NCBI GenBank assembly: GCA_013176395.1
Contig: JABMLP010000042.1
Coordinates: 1-64,000 of the forward strand
Length of the DNA stretch: 64,000 nt
From: Venturia oleaginea
Taxonomy: Eukaryota; Ascomycota; Dothideomycetes; Venturiales; Venturiaceae
Direction of reading: 5' to 3'
Part shown: in pieces, positions 1-11,459 of the stretch
Layout of the letters: every line of letters begins with the position of its first letter
Numbering within the stretch: the first letter of the stretch is position 1
Notes under the pieces: generated by a model
What the model saw: the letters and a program-made list of their open reading frames with translations, nothing else
Database searches by the model: none
What the model was told of the DNA's origin: nothing
Program-made: the position numbers and the translations under genes

Positions 1-374
1 GTTAAAATATCTGGATTCACATGAGTGTACAGAATCTTTTACCAAAAGGAGTGGAGGACATGAATAGTTATTCCATCGAGTTCAAATTTCTGGTTGGAGG
101 GGATCATACGCTAGTAGCGGTTTTAATTCATCCTTGCACTGTCGAAGCTGAGCATCGGGGAAGCACATCTGCTGTAGTAGCATCCAGACCAGCGCGGCTC
201 TCTCAGTGCTATTAGCTCTCCAACCCGATCTCACCTGCCACGGGTGCCCGCTTCCCAATTGCTGGTCCACAAATTTGTCTCAAGCTTATCTTCTTCTCGC
301 TTTGGCATTGGCACAGCGTCTGGCGCGTCTGTTAACTTTCGCGGTACCATGACTTTTCCGGAACTCACAGCAAC
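1..374. other. no gene recognised
   Basis: I see no coding pattern, RNA gene or repeat shared with the rest of the window in this stretch. It may be the upstream region of the decayed gene that begins at 375. Confidence 0.4.
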
Positions 375-1218
375 ATGTCTGGCTTCCTGGATCTCCCACC
401 AGAAATAAGTGAGCGACGAATAGAGCTGCGCATACCTGACCTCCAACAGCTTCGCATCAAGGTTTACCGATATATCTTTTTTTTATGAGGACGGCGTTTC
501 CAGAAACATACCTTCTCGGGCAAAATCACTGCGGAACTGGACTGACATAGGACTCCTTCGCACTTGCAAAACAATTTGTGATGAAGCAATTGCAATTCGA
601 TGCGGGGAGAACGATTTCTTTCCTTGGAGTCTTCAATCCTAGGTCAAACCATGTCAGCCCACGCTGCAGCCTGCGTACGAACCATGATAGATTCTGTCGC
701 CCAAGAGTGGAGCGGTGCGGCGAGCATTTTGGAACTCTTCGCCGGGCTTCAACGTCTGCGAATCAACATGGATGTCGAGGTCAATATTCAAGAAAGTCCG
801 ATGCTACTTTCACCTCTGGCCTCTGGAGTCACTTTACATCGGTACACGCCAAACCTTCCAAATAGATTTCCTAAGAGTTTCCCCAGTCTTTCCAAGCGTC
901 TCATGGAGCTCTTGTTCAGCTCACTTCGTACGGTCGACTTCACGATTTCCCTGTTCAATCGCTATCGGTACCAGACCTCCGAGGTCAATTTTGAAAAGAT
1001 GTTGTTGACGTTTTATGGGCCATTGGCAAGTCGCATGCCTTACTCAGCGTGTGAGTTTGCCTAAGCATAACGCAGCATTACTCATGGGGATTACGTCGGG
1101 TCGACGAATTGTGTGTTGCCCCACTTTAGTCGCTTGGGAACGCAAAAGAATTACGATCTTGTCGTCGTTAGCTCGGACGTTTTTGCACACCTATGAAAGG
1201 GACCTGCGACAAATATAA
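375..1218 (+). pseudogene. decayed F-box-like (LPPEI-type) gene
   Basis: An ATG at 375 opens 37 codons that contain FLDLPPEI and then VYRYIF. A second frame at 535-636 reads LLRTCKTICDEA followed by GEN, and a third (from about 645) stays open to 1064 with leucine-rich text (LRINMDVEV). The order 'DLPPEI...YRxIF' then 'LLRTCxxIxxEA...GEN' is typical of a large family of fungal F-box-like proteins of unknown or ubiquitin-ligase adaptor function. Three frames are needed to follow the similarity and a TGA stands at 486, so the gene is broken. No partner gene is nearby; it borders transposon relics. The assignment rests on motif recognition alone, and the 3' end is uncertain. Confidence 0.5.
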
Positions 1219-2227
1219 AGAAACATTGGGACAACCTGGGGCCTTGTATGAGAAAGGCTGTGGTGTCCACGACCTATTGCTGGGGCCATGTTTTTCATGA
1301 CCCATCTCAGACGCAACCTGTTTAGATCTCGAGTTTCACTTTTGATCGATGGATAATCAAGGGAATGGTTCTCAGGCTGTCAGAGATGTCTTCTCGACTG
1401 GTTCGCTACTTTGCTGGCAGGCAACAGTACGCTCTATTTCAGATAAGACAGTATCACAGACGAGTCCGAAACTATGCCGAGCCGATATTCAACTCACCGG
1501 CTGAACATCCGCCAAACACGAATGGTCTCGAGGCCTCACAGTGGTCTCTTCATTCATGCTCGCTCTAACCCGTGGATGATAGCAAATGTGTGTTCAGACC
1601 GTCAACTCCCAATTCAAGATATATATTGATAAATTTTCTTCGAGATTGCTAGAAATTTATCGATATCGATAAAAATTTGAGGGTGTTGTAACGAAGTGCA
1701 ATATTTCTCAGCTGGCATGCATTAAGGAGACCACTGTGGCGTCCATAATTCCAAAATCTATGTAACAGGAACTGGACCATCGTCGGCTTGCTCAATTACA
1801 TCACCTCAATTTGATCAAGTATTCTGGCTTCAAATCCCCAACTTTTGTCGATTGCCTACATCTACGAACAGTGCGTTTACAAAATTCTTATGCATTACAT
1901 TGATCTCTGTGATTTCAAGATTATCTTGACATGCAGGTATACGGCCCTCGAGAACCCCAAAAATGTTGGCATAACGTAAATACGCAACAATATGACCCGG
2001 CAAAGCATTGTCTTTGCGCGATCCTGCATCTCCAACGCCTCCTGATGAAGCCTTCCAGCATCCACCCATCCTATTCTCCAAAAATGTCCACCAAAATGCT
2101 CGGGCGATTATCAGCCGCACCGTCCGCGGTACAGGACGAACTATCGACCGACATGATTGCGACTTCTTGTGTACTCTAATCTCCTCGTCACAGAAGACCT
2201 ATTGTACCCATAGTATAGGAATAAAGG
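1219..2227. other. no gene recognised; AT-rich stretch with palindrome
   Basis: I found no supported gene here. Positions 1620-1685 are AT-rich and hold a perfect 18-base palindrome, TTTATCGATATCGATAAA, at 1656-1673. Open frames on both strands between 1830 and 2180 resemble nothing I recognise. Confidence 0.4.
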
Positions 2228-2452
2228 GTAACGTATTCCACCGCGGAGCCGGCCAAACCACGGAGCCGGCCACTTTTCCTTGGCACAGCCCTTATCCTCT
2301 TCAACACGTAATGTCTCAACAACGCGACGCGATAGCCGTTCAAGAAGAAGGTCGAATTGATCTCGCTCTTCAGGCTTATACCTCTGGCCAATTTCAAAGC
2401 CTACGGCGCGCTGCTACAGCCTTTAACCTTAAACACCAAAGGCTCTCTGATC
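2228..2452 (+). pseudogene. pogo/Fot1-type transposase, 5' fragment
   Basis: An ATG at 2311 opens about 47 codons including LALQAYTSGQFQSLRRAA and KHQRLSD. This is the N-terminal psq-type helix-turn-helix of pogo/Fot1 DDE transposases, which binds the element ends. The upstream 80 bases (from GGGTAACGTATTCCACC) match the start of the second pogo relic at 56404. The frame stops exactly where the hAT inverted repeat begins (2453), so the hAT insertion or a later rearrangement removed the rest. The text 'CGGAGCCGGCCA' is duplicated upstream of the ATG, unlike in the 56-kb copy. Confidence 0.75.
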
Positions 2453-2479
2453 CAGTGAAGTAAATAGACTAGACAGACA
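2453..2479 (+). repeat. hAT left terminal inverted repeat
   Basis: The segment pairs with 11432-11458 in inverted orientation with about three mismatches over 27 bases; the shared core is GTAAATAGACTAGA. Copies of GACAGAC/GTCTGTC follow within 100 bases, as expected for subterminal transposase-binding repeats. Confidence 0.85.
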
Positions 2480-2626
2480 CAGATACGACAGCCATATCCG
2501 GTCTGTCCACCTAAAACATGCAGATATCCAAGGATATCTGTCTGTTATCTGTCTGCCAAGGCCGTGTCTACCAAGGTCACTGTAGAAGGTGGTGATAGAA
2601 GGGGTTTTGGTGTTGTATACGATAAA

Positions 2627-3873
2627 TTACAAGTCCCAATCGTCCTCAATAACAACCTCACCATTTACGATAGTAATGCCTTCGCAACCATCCTCTTCAC
2701 CGCTGGATTCTTCAGTGCATCCGTTTTGAATAGAGGCTTTATCCTCATTGAACTGTACCTTGATATCCTGCATCACCAATGTAATACCAGCCTCATTGCG
2801 CTGACTCTCGTCATCGATATCGCGCTGACCTTGAGCCTCAGGGCTGAGGTCAACAGTCTCTTCAACAACAGCTTTATCGAGGTAATGTCATCAATAAAAT
2901 GAGGCCTTCCAAACCAGTTTTTGAGACATTCATTAGCCTCAATAAGATCCATATTGAGCCGATTGCGAGAGTCAGATATAAGGTGTTTGGCGCTCGAAAA
3001 TGTACGCTCACATTCGTCAGACATCAGAGGTATTGCCAACATATCATACGCAAACCTCGCGAGATCTGGCTCAACAAGATAGTGATTGTTCCAGTAACTG
3101 AGGGCGTCGGTAGGCGTTAAATTAGAACCACAGTAATGTTCAAAGCGATCAGTAACCCGGGGAGCCGTTGAGGTTTCAAAATCGTCATCCGAGTGCCAGT
3201 AGTTGTTATCATAAGACGCAAATGAACCCCATTGAGTGTCATCTTAATTACTAGGCCTGTACGGCTCTCGTCGTAATGCAAATAGAGGGTCGATTGAGGG
3301 ATCACCGCCTGTAGAATAGCGGCCTTTGTATTCTTCTTCCCATAGTTTGGTGACGGGTTCCTTGACCTTGATATCATAAACTTCATTGAAATCCGGCCAA
3401 TTACGCTCAAACCATAGGGATTTTCGCGCAGGATCCAGCAGAATGGCAGCAAAGTAAGCTGGAGATTCGGAAGTCTTTTCCCAATATTCAGAGATCTTGG
3501 TGTGAGAAGCCGTACACCATTTGGCCAATATCCCGTAATGGGGATGACCAGATCTGCTAGAAGCATCCTCAAATTTGCCTTGAAAGTACGAGATCCTCCT
3601 CCTCAATTTATCCATTGTAGTGTACCATTTTCGAAGAACTCGGCTCCCTCTGCTGCCTTCAGTGGTAAACGTGGCTTCATGAAAGACTTGAAGACAAGAT
3701 TGTAGTGTTTCGAGGAGGTTCCAATCGGTAGAGAGCAGTTTATCGTCGTTGACGCCCTTTGAACGAGGCTGGGTAGGAATATGGGTATTACAGAACAGCT
3801 CAATACGGCTGCGATAATTGAGGAAGCGATTGATAGACTCAAAGTACGAGTTCCATCGTGTTGCGTTGGATTG
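2627..3873 (-). pseudogene. hAT transposase, C-terminal half
   Basis: Reading leftwards from Copia-J, the protein begins VPQSNATRWNS, a block typical of hAT transposases, and continues to 3244 with EEYKGRY. After a frame change it gives DALSYWNNHYL, then AIPLMSDECERTFSSAKHL and LNMDLIEANECLKNWF (about 2900-3110), the hAT dimerisation domain with its conserved C-E-R-x-F-S. A further shift near 2885 leads to an acidic tail (IEDDWDL) and a stop at 2627. At least three frame changes make it non-functional. It is the continuation of the pieces at 9418-11079. Confidence 0.85.
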
Positions 3874-4046
3874 TGGAACGTGGGTTATGGATTGTGGTTT
3901 GATGTCTCTCTCTCTCTTTGTATCGCTGCAAACAGCCTCATTAAGGCCCATATAAGCAGCTTCAGTCTCTGTATTCTAGACATTATGCATTCATTCATTT
4001 CCACTCGTATTCACACACTTTTGACATCATACATCGCTACTTTGTA
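3874..4046 (+). repeat. Copia-J 5' LTR
   Basis: It begins TGGAACG and ends TTTGTA, so the right terminus is TA rather than the usual CA. It matches 9245-9417 except for one base. CATATAAGCAG near 3950 is a possible TATA box. Confidence 0.8.
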
Positions 4047-4059
4047 GTTATGAGCCCGG
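4047..4059 (+). promoter_or_regulatory. Copia-J primer binding site (half tRNA-iMet)
   Basis: GTTATGAGCCCGG follows the LTR. Its complement CCGGGCTCATAAC is the anticodon stem-loop of initiator tRNA-Met (CAT anticodon). Drosophila copia and yeast Ty5 are known to prime from the cleaved 5' half of that tRNA. Copia-K has the same site at 45278. Confidence 0.75.
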
Positions 4060-4316
4060 AATACTAGGGTCTCACTAATTTTCAGCACGATATCACGTGA
4101 ACCCGCGCATTTCGGCAAAGCAGCATCACACTTTTCGTACACCACGTACTACAAACGACATACTGAGAGCCACTACACACAGTTTGAGAGACTGTAGGCC
4201 TCATTACAAATAGCTCTTGACACTTTTCATACACGATACTTTGCCGGTAACACTGAGAAACAGCAGAAAGTCGCGAAAACAGCATATCAATAACTACCAC
4301 AAACTCCACCCAGCGG

Positions 4317-5560
4317 GTGGAAGTCGTACTGAACGATCATACTGAATGGCCACTCTTCATCCAGTCAGTAAAGCAAACAGCCATCGACAACCACGTATGG
4401 GATATCATCAATCCCGATAGTACAACGCCGAAGGAGCACACAGCAGCACCCACTGTACCAACAGCAGCAAAGGCGTCGAACAACGCGGTCAACGAAGTGG
4501 AGAATTTGGACGATAGAGGATCGAAAAATATAAGCTTCTCGTCACTGAATACAACTTCAAGAACGCTCAGTATCAACGAGAAGACGCCGCCCTCATCCAT
4601 ATTCACGACTGGATTAGGAAACACATCACCCACTCTAACCTTGACACGATCTCTGACACGTCCTCAGTTCGAGACACCCTTATCAAGCTCCAGAAGCGCA
4701 ACAAACCTACGGACGAGGCGGTCAACTTCCAGCTACAGAATCTCTGGTTTTCAACACTTATGATGGATACAGAGAGCAAGTCAAGATTGGAGGATTCTCC
4801 TGGACAAAGTGACTGTAGTCTTTGAGAAGATTACGAAGGCGGACCTCGCAGAGTCAAAGGGCAAGATGCCGATGTTCCAAATCATTAACTTGCTTCACAA
4901 GATAGACAACATCTGGCAGATCAGTGCCGTGCGGGCTTGCAGGATCCAAATTACCGCCTTAAAACTGTGCCAGATCTTCTAAACGATTTTCGATCATACC
5001 AGAACTCGCGCCCACAATCAATGCCAGTACCAGGTGGCCAGAACATGGCTGCATTTTACACTGGACAAGCCTCTCTGAACGGCCTAGGCCCCGACGGCTC
5101 ACAATCCGGCAACAAGAACAAAAAGAAGTGTCCTTGCGGCAACAACCACAAGTTCCACCGACGGGTAACTGCTCCTATTGCACAGGCATCCCGCACAAAG
5201 ATGATTTCGTATTCAAACCTGAGATTGTTGAGAAGGTGGCTAAGGCATTGAAGGACCCCAAGATTCAAGTATGGTGGACAAGGATAAAGCCGAGTACAAG
5301 AAGTGGAAGGAAGCTAAAGATACCAAATCTTCAGGAACTAACAGTCCCTCTAACTCAAATGAGAAGTCTCACAATCAGACAGGGCCAGGCGGAGTCCCAA
5401 TCGCACGCGTGTGTCATACCTCATTCAATCAAGGGGCGATTGGCACAGCGTTTCAGTCATCACTCAACTTTGAAAACCTTTCAGAATCTGATTCAGAAGA
5501 TTCTGAGCTCAATTCCGAGGAGTTTGAACCAGTATATTCACCAGAACATGCTAGCGTAGT
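4317..5560 (+). pseudogene. Copia-J gag
   Basis: The first frame (4317-4763) starts in a gag-like helical region (WPLFIQSVKQTAI, VWDIINP). The similarity then moves through other frames up to about 5270 (MPMFQIINLLHKIDNIW). A poor CCHC-like motif, KKCPCGNNHKFHR, lies near 5130-5165, and a serine-rich linker follows from 5271. Gag would form the virus-like particle and bind the RNA; this copy cannot make it because of the frame breaks. Confidence 0.65.
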
Positions 5561-8500
5561 CAACGTTAACCAGTTTCCATTAAGATCAAGTTCAGCATTC
5601 AACTCAGACAGTCTCTCGGATCCCTACTACTTCACCAACGCCTGGGTCCTGGATGGAGCCTCAGATATTCATATCTGTAATTCTCCTCTTCGCAACAATT
5701 ACACAAAGACTTACGAGGCTTATCCAGATGACTACGAGCAATGTGGCCTCACTAAATACAAGGTGGAGTCATATGGAACTGTCCTTCTCAAAGTGAACAC
5801 GCCTAAGGGTAATGAAGCCTACATCACAGTCTCCGAAGTTGCTCTCTGTCCCTATTACCGTGCTAACCTGCTCTCAAATCACAAACTTGAGCAGAAGGGA
5901 TTGCATTTAATCACCCTCAATGGTGGTTATATCTGCGAAGAACTCACCACACCTTTGTTTATCCCTACCGAGCACTTCAGTTACTGGTGTTTAGAATTCA
6001 CTCCACCTTCTCACCACGCATATGCAATGGATCCTCGTACAGGCACAGCATTCGCCACCCAGTCAGTTGTTCAAAAACTCACGAAGAAGGAAGTTCAGCA
6101 GAAACAGCTACTTACAACAAAGCCATCAGATCTTTGGCACCTCAGATTTTGTCACGCAGGCCCAGCGACAATGAAGCATTTGGCGGCGGCAGTACGAGAT
6201 GATATCACCGTTACTTACGCTCCTTCGACAAAGACTGTGAGGTGTGCGGAGTCTCAAAACATCACCAAGTAATCAGCAAGTCAAGCTTCAAGGAGCACCC
6301 AGCAACAGGACCTTTTCAGCGACTGAACTATGAGGTTGTTCCTATGAAAACAGCATACAACGGCGACAAATGGCTCAGCCATTATGCGTGTGAGTGGTGT
6401 CATTTTCAGCTTATCTTCACACACAAAAGAAGACCGACATCCCTCGCATTTCGATCTACGTGGTCAATCTAATCTTCAACATTTTTGGTATCACTATCAA
6501 GTATTTTCATACAGATGGTGAGACTGCTTTTGGTGAGATTGACACCGCCATCAATACATGGTTTGACTTCGTCAGACTCAGGGGTATCATTATGGAACAA
6601 TCAGCACCTCACACCTCAGAACAGAATGGCCCTGCTGAAGTGCATGGTAAGTGGCTTATAGTAAAGATGAGATGCTTAGCAAATCAGTCAGGACTTTCGT
6701 TTGATCTCTGGCCAGAGTTTGCAAAAACTATGGCTATCATTGAGAACAAACTGCCAATGGAATCTCTAGGGTGGAAGTCTCCGTATGAGATTGTCTATCA
6801 CGAGAAGCCTGTCATCTTCTACTTCAAGGTATATAACTGCAAGTGCTACGTCCTCATTAAGCACGGAATTCCTCGCCTTGACAAAAACTGCAGCGAGGGC
6901 ATTCATTGGTTATCTTATTGGATATGAAGGTACCAATATCTTCAGGGTCTATGCCCCATCACACCGTAAGGTGATCCGTTCTCGGGATGTTATCTTTGAC
7001 GAGAGTGACTACATTTTTGATCCTACAGAACTGGATGCCGCAGCAATCATTCCAGAAGCAATTCAGCCATCTATCATCATAGCACCTCCACCACGGATGC
7101 CAACAGAACCTGGGATTGAACCTCCGGATCTACTTAAGGATGATATTCTGTTTACAATTCCGAAAGCAACAGCACCAGTTCAGCAGGAAGATAACACCAG
7201 CAAGGATAAGGACCTTCCCGATCGGGACGATAAGGAGGAAGAACCAGTTCAACGCACTCGCACATTCGGAAAATTCACTACCCAGGACGCCGCTATTAAG
7301 CCAAGGCACGACGTGAGCAAAGTAGAGATTCTCGAGCGCCGAACCAGATCTAGCCGGAATGCACACTACACCGGCAGTGCAATTGCAACTTCATTCTTCA
7401 TAAGGAAAGTTACCCTCCCATCTTCAGAATGGTCCAGTACATTTCATACCTTCATCCAAACTGCGCGCCGACATAGGGATAACCTTCCACCAGTTCCTCA
7501 GACATACGATCAAGCAAAGAAGCACCCATTGTGGACAGAATGGCTGCAAGCTATGTGCGAAGAGATCGATCGCTGCAAGAAGAAAGGAGTGTTCAAAGTC
7601 ATATCCCACACGCCAGGAATCTCACCGAAACCTATTCCACTCAAGTGGGTCTTTGACTACAAATTCGACAGCGAAGGCTATCTCACCAGACTTAAGCCAC
7701 GATTATGTCTACGAGGCGACAAGCAGCCGTTGACCGATCTTGACACGTATGCAGCAACCCTGGCTGCAGAAGTTATGAGATTCTTAATGGCTCTCTGTAC
7801 ATACTTCGGACTTGGGGCGAGGCAGTATGATGCTATCACAGCATTCCTTAACGCTAAAACTAGATGAAGTCATCTACACAACACCACCTCCAGGTTTCGG
7901 AGAGAAAGGCCAACTTTGACATATTTTGATGGCCCTATACGGACTCCGCCGGTCACCTCATCTCTGGCACAACGACATATCAGGCTTCTTGCAATCCATT
8001 GGATTATTCCCGGTAGTAGGAGTCAATTGTCTCTACCACAACGAATACCTCCTAGTCTTCTTCTTTGTTGACGACATCATTGTGCTATTTCGCAAAGAGC
8101 ACCAGCGACACTTTGAGGATTTTGAGGCTAAACTCACCGCCAAATACGACATCCGAATGATGAGAGAACCTCACCTCTTCCTTGGCATTGAAGTTACCAG
8201 GAATCGAGAAAAGAGAACCCTCACATTGAACCAGGGCGCCTACATTAACAAGGTATGCAAGCGATTTGAATCCTCTCTACTGACGCACACTGTCCACGCA
8301 CCATTACCTTCAGCGCCACTGGTTAAATACATTGGAGAAGCAACAAAAGGACAGATTCAGGAAATGCGCCAGAAGGTGGGTAACCTCGGATATGCAGCAA
8401 TCATTACCAGAGCAGATATTGCATTTGCATTCTCTGAATTATCGCGTTTCCAATGCAATCCAGGTCCGGAACATCTTCATGCCGCAAATCACTGCATCAG

Positions 8501-9059
8501 TTATCTCAGAGATCACCGGGATTACGACATTACCTACGATGGTAGGAACGAAATGGGTCCTCTCCACCACATCTCGACAGATGCATCGTACGGTGATGAT
8601 CCGGAAACCCGCAAAAGCCGTCTAGGCTATGAATTCAGTCTCTTTGGTGGACTCATTGCATGGAAATCGTCAATGCAAAAGACTGTGACAACATCGTCAA
8701 CAGAAGCAGAGTTACTAGCGGCCTCAAGGGTGGGCAAGGAAGTAATATGGTGGAAGAATCTCTTTAGGGAAATCAATTTTCAGCTACCTGAAGACGTTAT
8801 TATCAAATGCGACAACCAGCAGACTATCCGACTAGTTACCACCGAAGCTCCTGAACTAATTACTAAGTTACGGCACGTCGACATACACCACCATTGGCTC
8901 AGGCAAGAAATTCAAGCCGGTCGTATCAAGATAGAATGGCTACCTACCAACGACATGCCAGCAGATGGGTTCACGAAGCTACTCTCAAGGCAGAAGTTCG
9001 AGCATTTTCTGCACTTGATTGGAATGACTAACAAAGGCAAGCCACTCACGTTTGGCTAG
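5561..9059 (+). pseudogene. Copia-J pol (protease, integrase, RT, RNase H)
   Basis: Protease: WVLDGASDIHIC at about 5641; the usual D-S/T-G-A has lost one residue. Integrase: pre-integrase zinc region near 6120-6200 (LWHLRFCHAG), then a core with YFHTDGET and NGPAEVHGKW (6500-6650). Reverse transcriptase: KWVFDYKFD near 7650, an FVDD catalytic box at 8064-8075, YGLRRSP at about 7940. RNase H: STDASYGDDPETRKS to STEAELLAAS and the terminal HIHHHWLR block up to 9059. Frames change near 6250, 6470 and 6900; an extra A near 7858 and a TGA near 7918 break the RT. The last 378 codons are open but lack the RT start. Dead copy. Confidence 0.85.
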
Positions 9060-9244
9060 AGAATCAGTTTGTGTATTATTCTTATTGGGTTAGGCTCAAG
9101 AACCACCAACCACCAGAGGGTCTCATTTTCAGACAGGGTCAAGGGTTTTCATATGTCAGGCAGTTACTCATTTTTGTTGTTCAAACCATTCACTCAGTCT
9201 ATTCATCTTTCTCACTCTGTAATCGCTCAAAAGCTGAAGGGGCG

Positions 9245-9417
9245 TGGAACGTGGATTATGGATTGTGGTTTGATGTCTCTCTCTCTCTTTGTATCGCTGC
9301 AAACAGCCTCATTAAGGCCCATATAAGCAGCTTCAGTCTCTGTATTCTAGACATTATGCATTCATTCATTTCCACTCGTATTCACACACTTTTGACATCA
9401 TACATCGCTACTTTGTA
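9245..9417 (+). repeat. Copia-J 3' LTR
   Basis: It repeats 3874-4046 with one difference. A purine-rich tract (AAAAGCTGAAGGGGCG) stands just before it, as expected for plus-strand priming. Confidence 0.85.
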
Positions 9418-11079
9418 GAATGTATGAGCTGAAAGAATATATTAGCTAGGGAATAGTTCTAGGTTGCGGCGAGGAGATCTGACAAGATTGCAATCGCAGC
9501 CTTCTAATTGGCTGAAACGCTCGAAAAGTGGGGAATATCGCGAGAATTCTGAACTTACATCGTAGGTATTCCACTTGATCTCGCTCGCAACTGTACTCAA
9601 ACACCGCCCAAACTCCTGCCGACTTTGAGGCGTCATCCGAATATACTTCACTATGTTATGGACCTTTCCAATCACTCCTTTCTTGCGCTAGGCAGCTGCA
9701 ATTGAAGAGAAGTCGCCGTTGAGGTTGTAGGGATCCAAATCGCGCAAGTCCTTCTCCGCAGCGTCACCTAATATGAGGACTTGGGCTGATAAATTGATGA
9801 TGTGACCGATACAGCGCAATCTCCTACGCCCTCTCTGCTCCTTAGTCATTTCTGGGTAGAGCCTACGCAGTATAATGTCGATACAGACATCGTTTGAAGC
9901 CGCATTATCGGTCACAAAGAAGTCAACTCTCCTCCAGATCTTGTAGTCCTTGATGACCCGGAGTAACAACGCCGCCATATTCTCGCCTGAGTGCTCGCCA
10001 ATGAGCTCACGGAGGGCTAAAAGCTTGATCTGGCGCCGCCCTTGGTGGTCAATGTAGTGAGCGTTGACTGCAATAATTGCATAGGAGTTTGGAGAGGTCC
10101 ATAAGTCAAAGGTTAAGTGAATATTCGATCTCTATGAGCGTTAGTATAGTAACTAAATCGCGAGTAGAAGATCGACTACCTTGCGCTCCTCATATCTCGC
10201 TGGAGCCATTTTTTACGCTTCGCATAGTTAGCCATTACCCAACTCCGTACCGTGTACCTCCCAGCCAAATATGCAACATATGGCGCGTTCAGATGCTTCA
10301 AAAAGGCTAAGGAGTAGAGGTTATCTACCATCGAGATGGCGATATGACAATACACAATCCAGCGGATGAGGAGCAACTTGAAGAGCTCAAAATTATCGCG
10401 CCAAATAAGTTTGCGCATCGCGTTTACAACTTTGGTGTTGGCCGCCTGGTCCGCCAATTGCTGCAACACGTTGCATTTTGGGATCTCATTACCATTGACA
10501 TTAACGCCGTGTTTGGTGCGCCAATGAGTGAGGGCGTGAGTATGACCGTGGGTAATATCGAGGGTAAATGGAGACTTTGTTTTTTCGCCGTTCTCACCAT
10601 TGCAGTAGCAGCAATAGTAGAGGATAATTGGTTCTGTGGGATGCGCGATTGCAAACCCTCTAAGTTTGCCGTTATTGTCCTTCTGCCAGATCATAAGAGG
10701 TAAGTTTCTTCTTCCTCTCACGCCTCAAGACAATGTCATCCCGCCGGCGGTAGTTAATACCCTCGATTTTGTAGGTTCTGCGCATATAGACATTATCTAA
10801 AGGTTGTGATACTGGATTCTGGTTATCGGCAGAAGGCTCACCTTCACTTGAGGTAAAGGTAACTGTGTGGTTGCCAACTTTCCGGGTTTTTGTGACTCTC
10901 CGTTTGCGTTTATTACCGGTAACTAGGCCAGAATCGATAGCCTCATCGTCGCCGAGGAAAGTTGATGAATTATCGAATATAGAAGGTTGAGTACTGAGAC
11001 GGCCAGAAGCGGTAGAACGCTGAGTTTGAGATTGAGAGGCTTGAGAGCTACCTCGCCCTCGTTCTCCCGGCGCAGGCAT
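9418..11079 (-). pseudogene. hAT transposase, N-terminal half
   Basis: The minus-strand frame begins with ATG at 11079 (MPAPGERG). A basic linker (NKRKRRVTKTRK) leads to a frame change near 10700 and a BED-type finger: CCYC at about 10600, then HALTHWRTKH near 10520. After the intron (10132-10179) come LTFDLWTSPNS, DFFVTDNAASND (catalytic-domain aspartate) and CIGHIINLSAQ, all classic hAT blocks. A TAG at 9688-9690 interrupts the frame, which otherwise continues as GVIGKVHNIVKYIR down to 9442. Transposases of this class cut and paste the element from its inverted repeats. The protein continues at 2627-3873 beyond Copia-J. Confidence 0.85.
10132..10179 (-). other. spliceosomal intron in hAT transposase (48 bases)
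   Basis: On the minus strand it starts GTAGTC, ends CATAG, and has TACTAACG 14-7 bases before the end, a perfect fungal branch site. Removing it joins ...YEERK to RSNIHLTFDLWTS in frame, which restores the conserved hAT block; unspliced, the frame is closed by stops. Confidence 0.75.
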
Positions 11080-11431
11080 TGTTGTAACGCAATTGAAAAG
11101 ATGTTCAAATTTGAGCGATTTGGAGGGTTCGATAATTCATAATATTAAGGTCCACGCCGGCGAGGTTTTTGGCTGCCCCTGAGCTGGATTTTTCAGTATA
11201 TTCAAAGTAACCAATCGCTTGCAAAGCCGAAGATATTAGCGTAGATTCCTTGCTAAATCCACGCCAATGGCTACTATCCTCGCTAAAATCCACGCCAAAA
11301 TCCACTACCTCTACACCCACCACCAACAACAGCGCTATACAGACATGCCAAGCCAATATCTGGACCTTGATTGGTGGAGATCTGCTCCATCTAGACCCCC
11401 CTGTTGTCTCAAGTCCGTCCGTCTGTCTGTT

Positions 11432-11458
11432 TGTCTTTCTAGTCTATTTACATCACTG
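11432..11458 (-). repeat. hAT right terminal inverted repeat
   Basis: It is the inverse of 2453-2479 (about three mismatches) and ends ...ATCACTG. The 350 bases between it and the transposase start hold several CCACGCC boxes and no gene. Confidence 0.85.
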
Positions 11459-11459
11459 C

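Larger units (their letters stand above)
3874..9417 (+). mobile_element. Copia-J LTR retrotransposon (degraded)
   Basis: Two 173-base LTRs (3874-4046, 9245-9417) differ at a single site (G/A). The flanks GATTG and GAATG agree at four of five positions and fit a mutated target duplication. It sits in the hAT transposase. The order gag, protease, integrase, reverse transcriptase, RNase H is that of Ty1/Copia. The coding region has many frame breaks. Confidence 0.88.
2453..11458 (-). mobile_element. hAT DNA transposon with nested Copia-J
   Basis: The ends are inverted repeats of about 27 bases starting CAGTGA, the usual hAT terminus. Inside, on the minus strand, lie a BED-like finger, the transposase core and the C-terminal dimerisation domain, interrupted by Copia-J (3874-9417). 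Without Copia-J the element is about 3.46 kb, a normal hAT size. The left flank is a pogo fragment. The right flank, one base after the inverted repeat, is the LTR of Gypsy-F, so the expected 8-base target duplication (CTCTGATC on the left) cannot be seen on the right. Frameshifts and a nonsense codon show it is dead. Confidence 0.85.

Noticed and set aside
1656..1673. Perfect palindrome as a regulatory site or origin
   Set aside because: It lies in AT-rich intergenic DNA with no repeated partner or nearby gene; a chance or decayed repeat is equally likely.
1830..2180. Open frames on both strands with no stop for 80-96 codons
   Set aside because: No recognisable motif, no start context or splice signals; likely chance frames.
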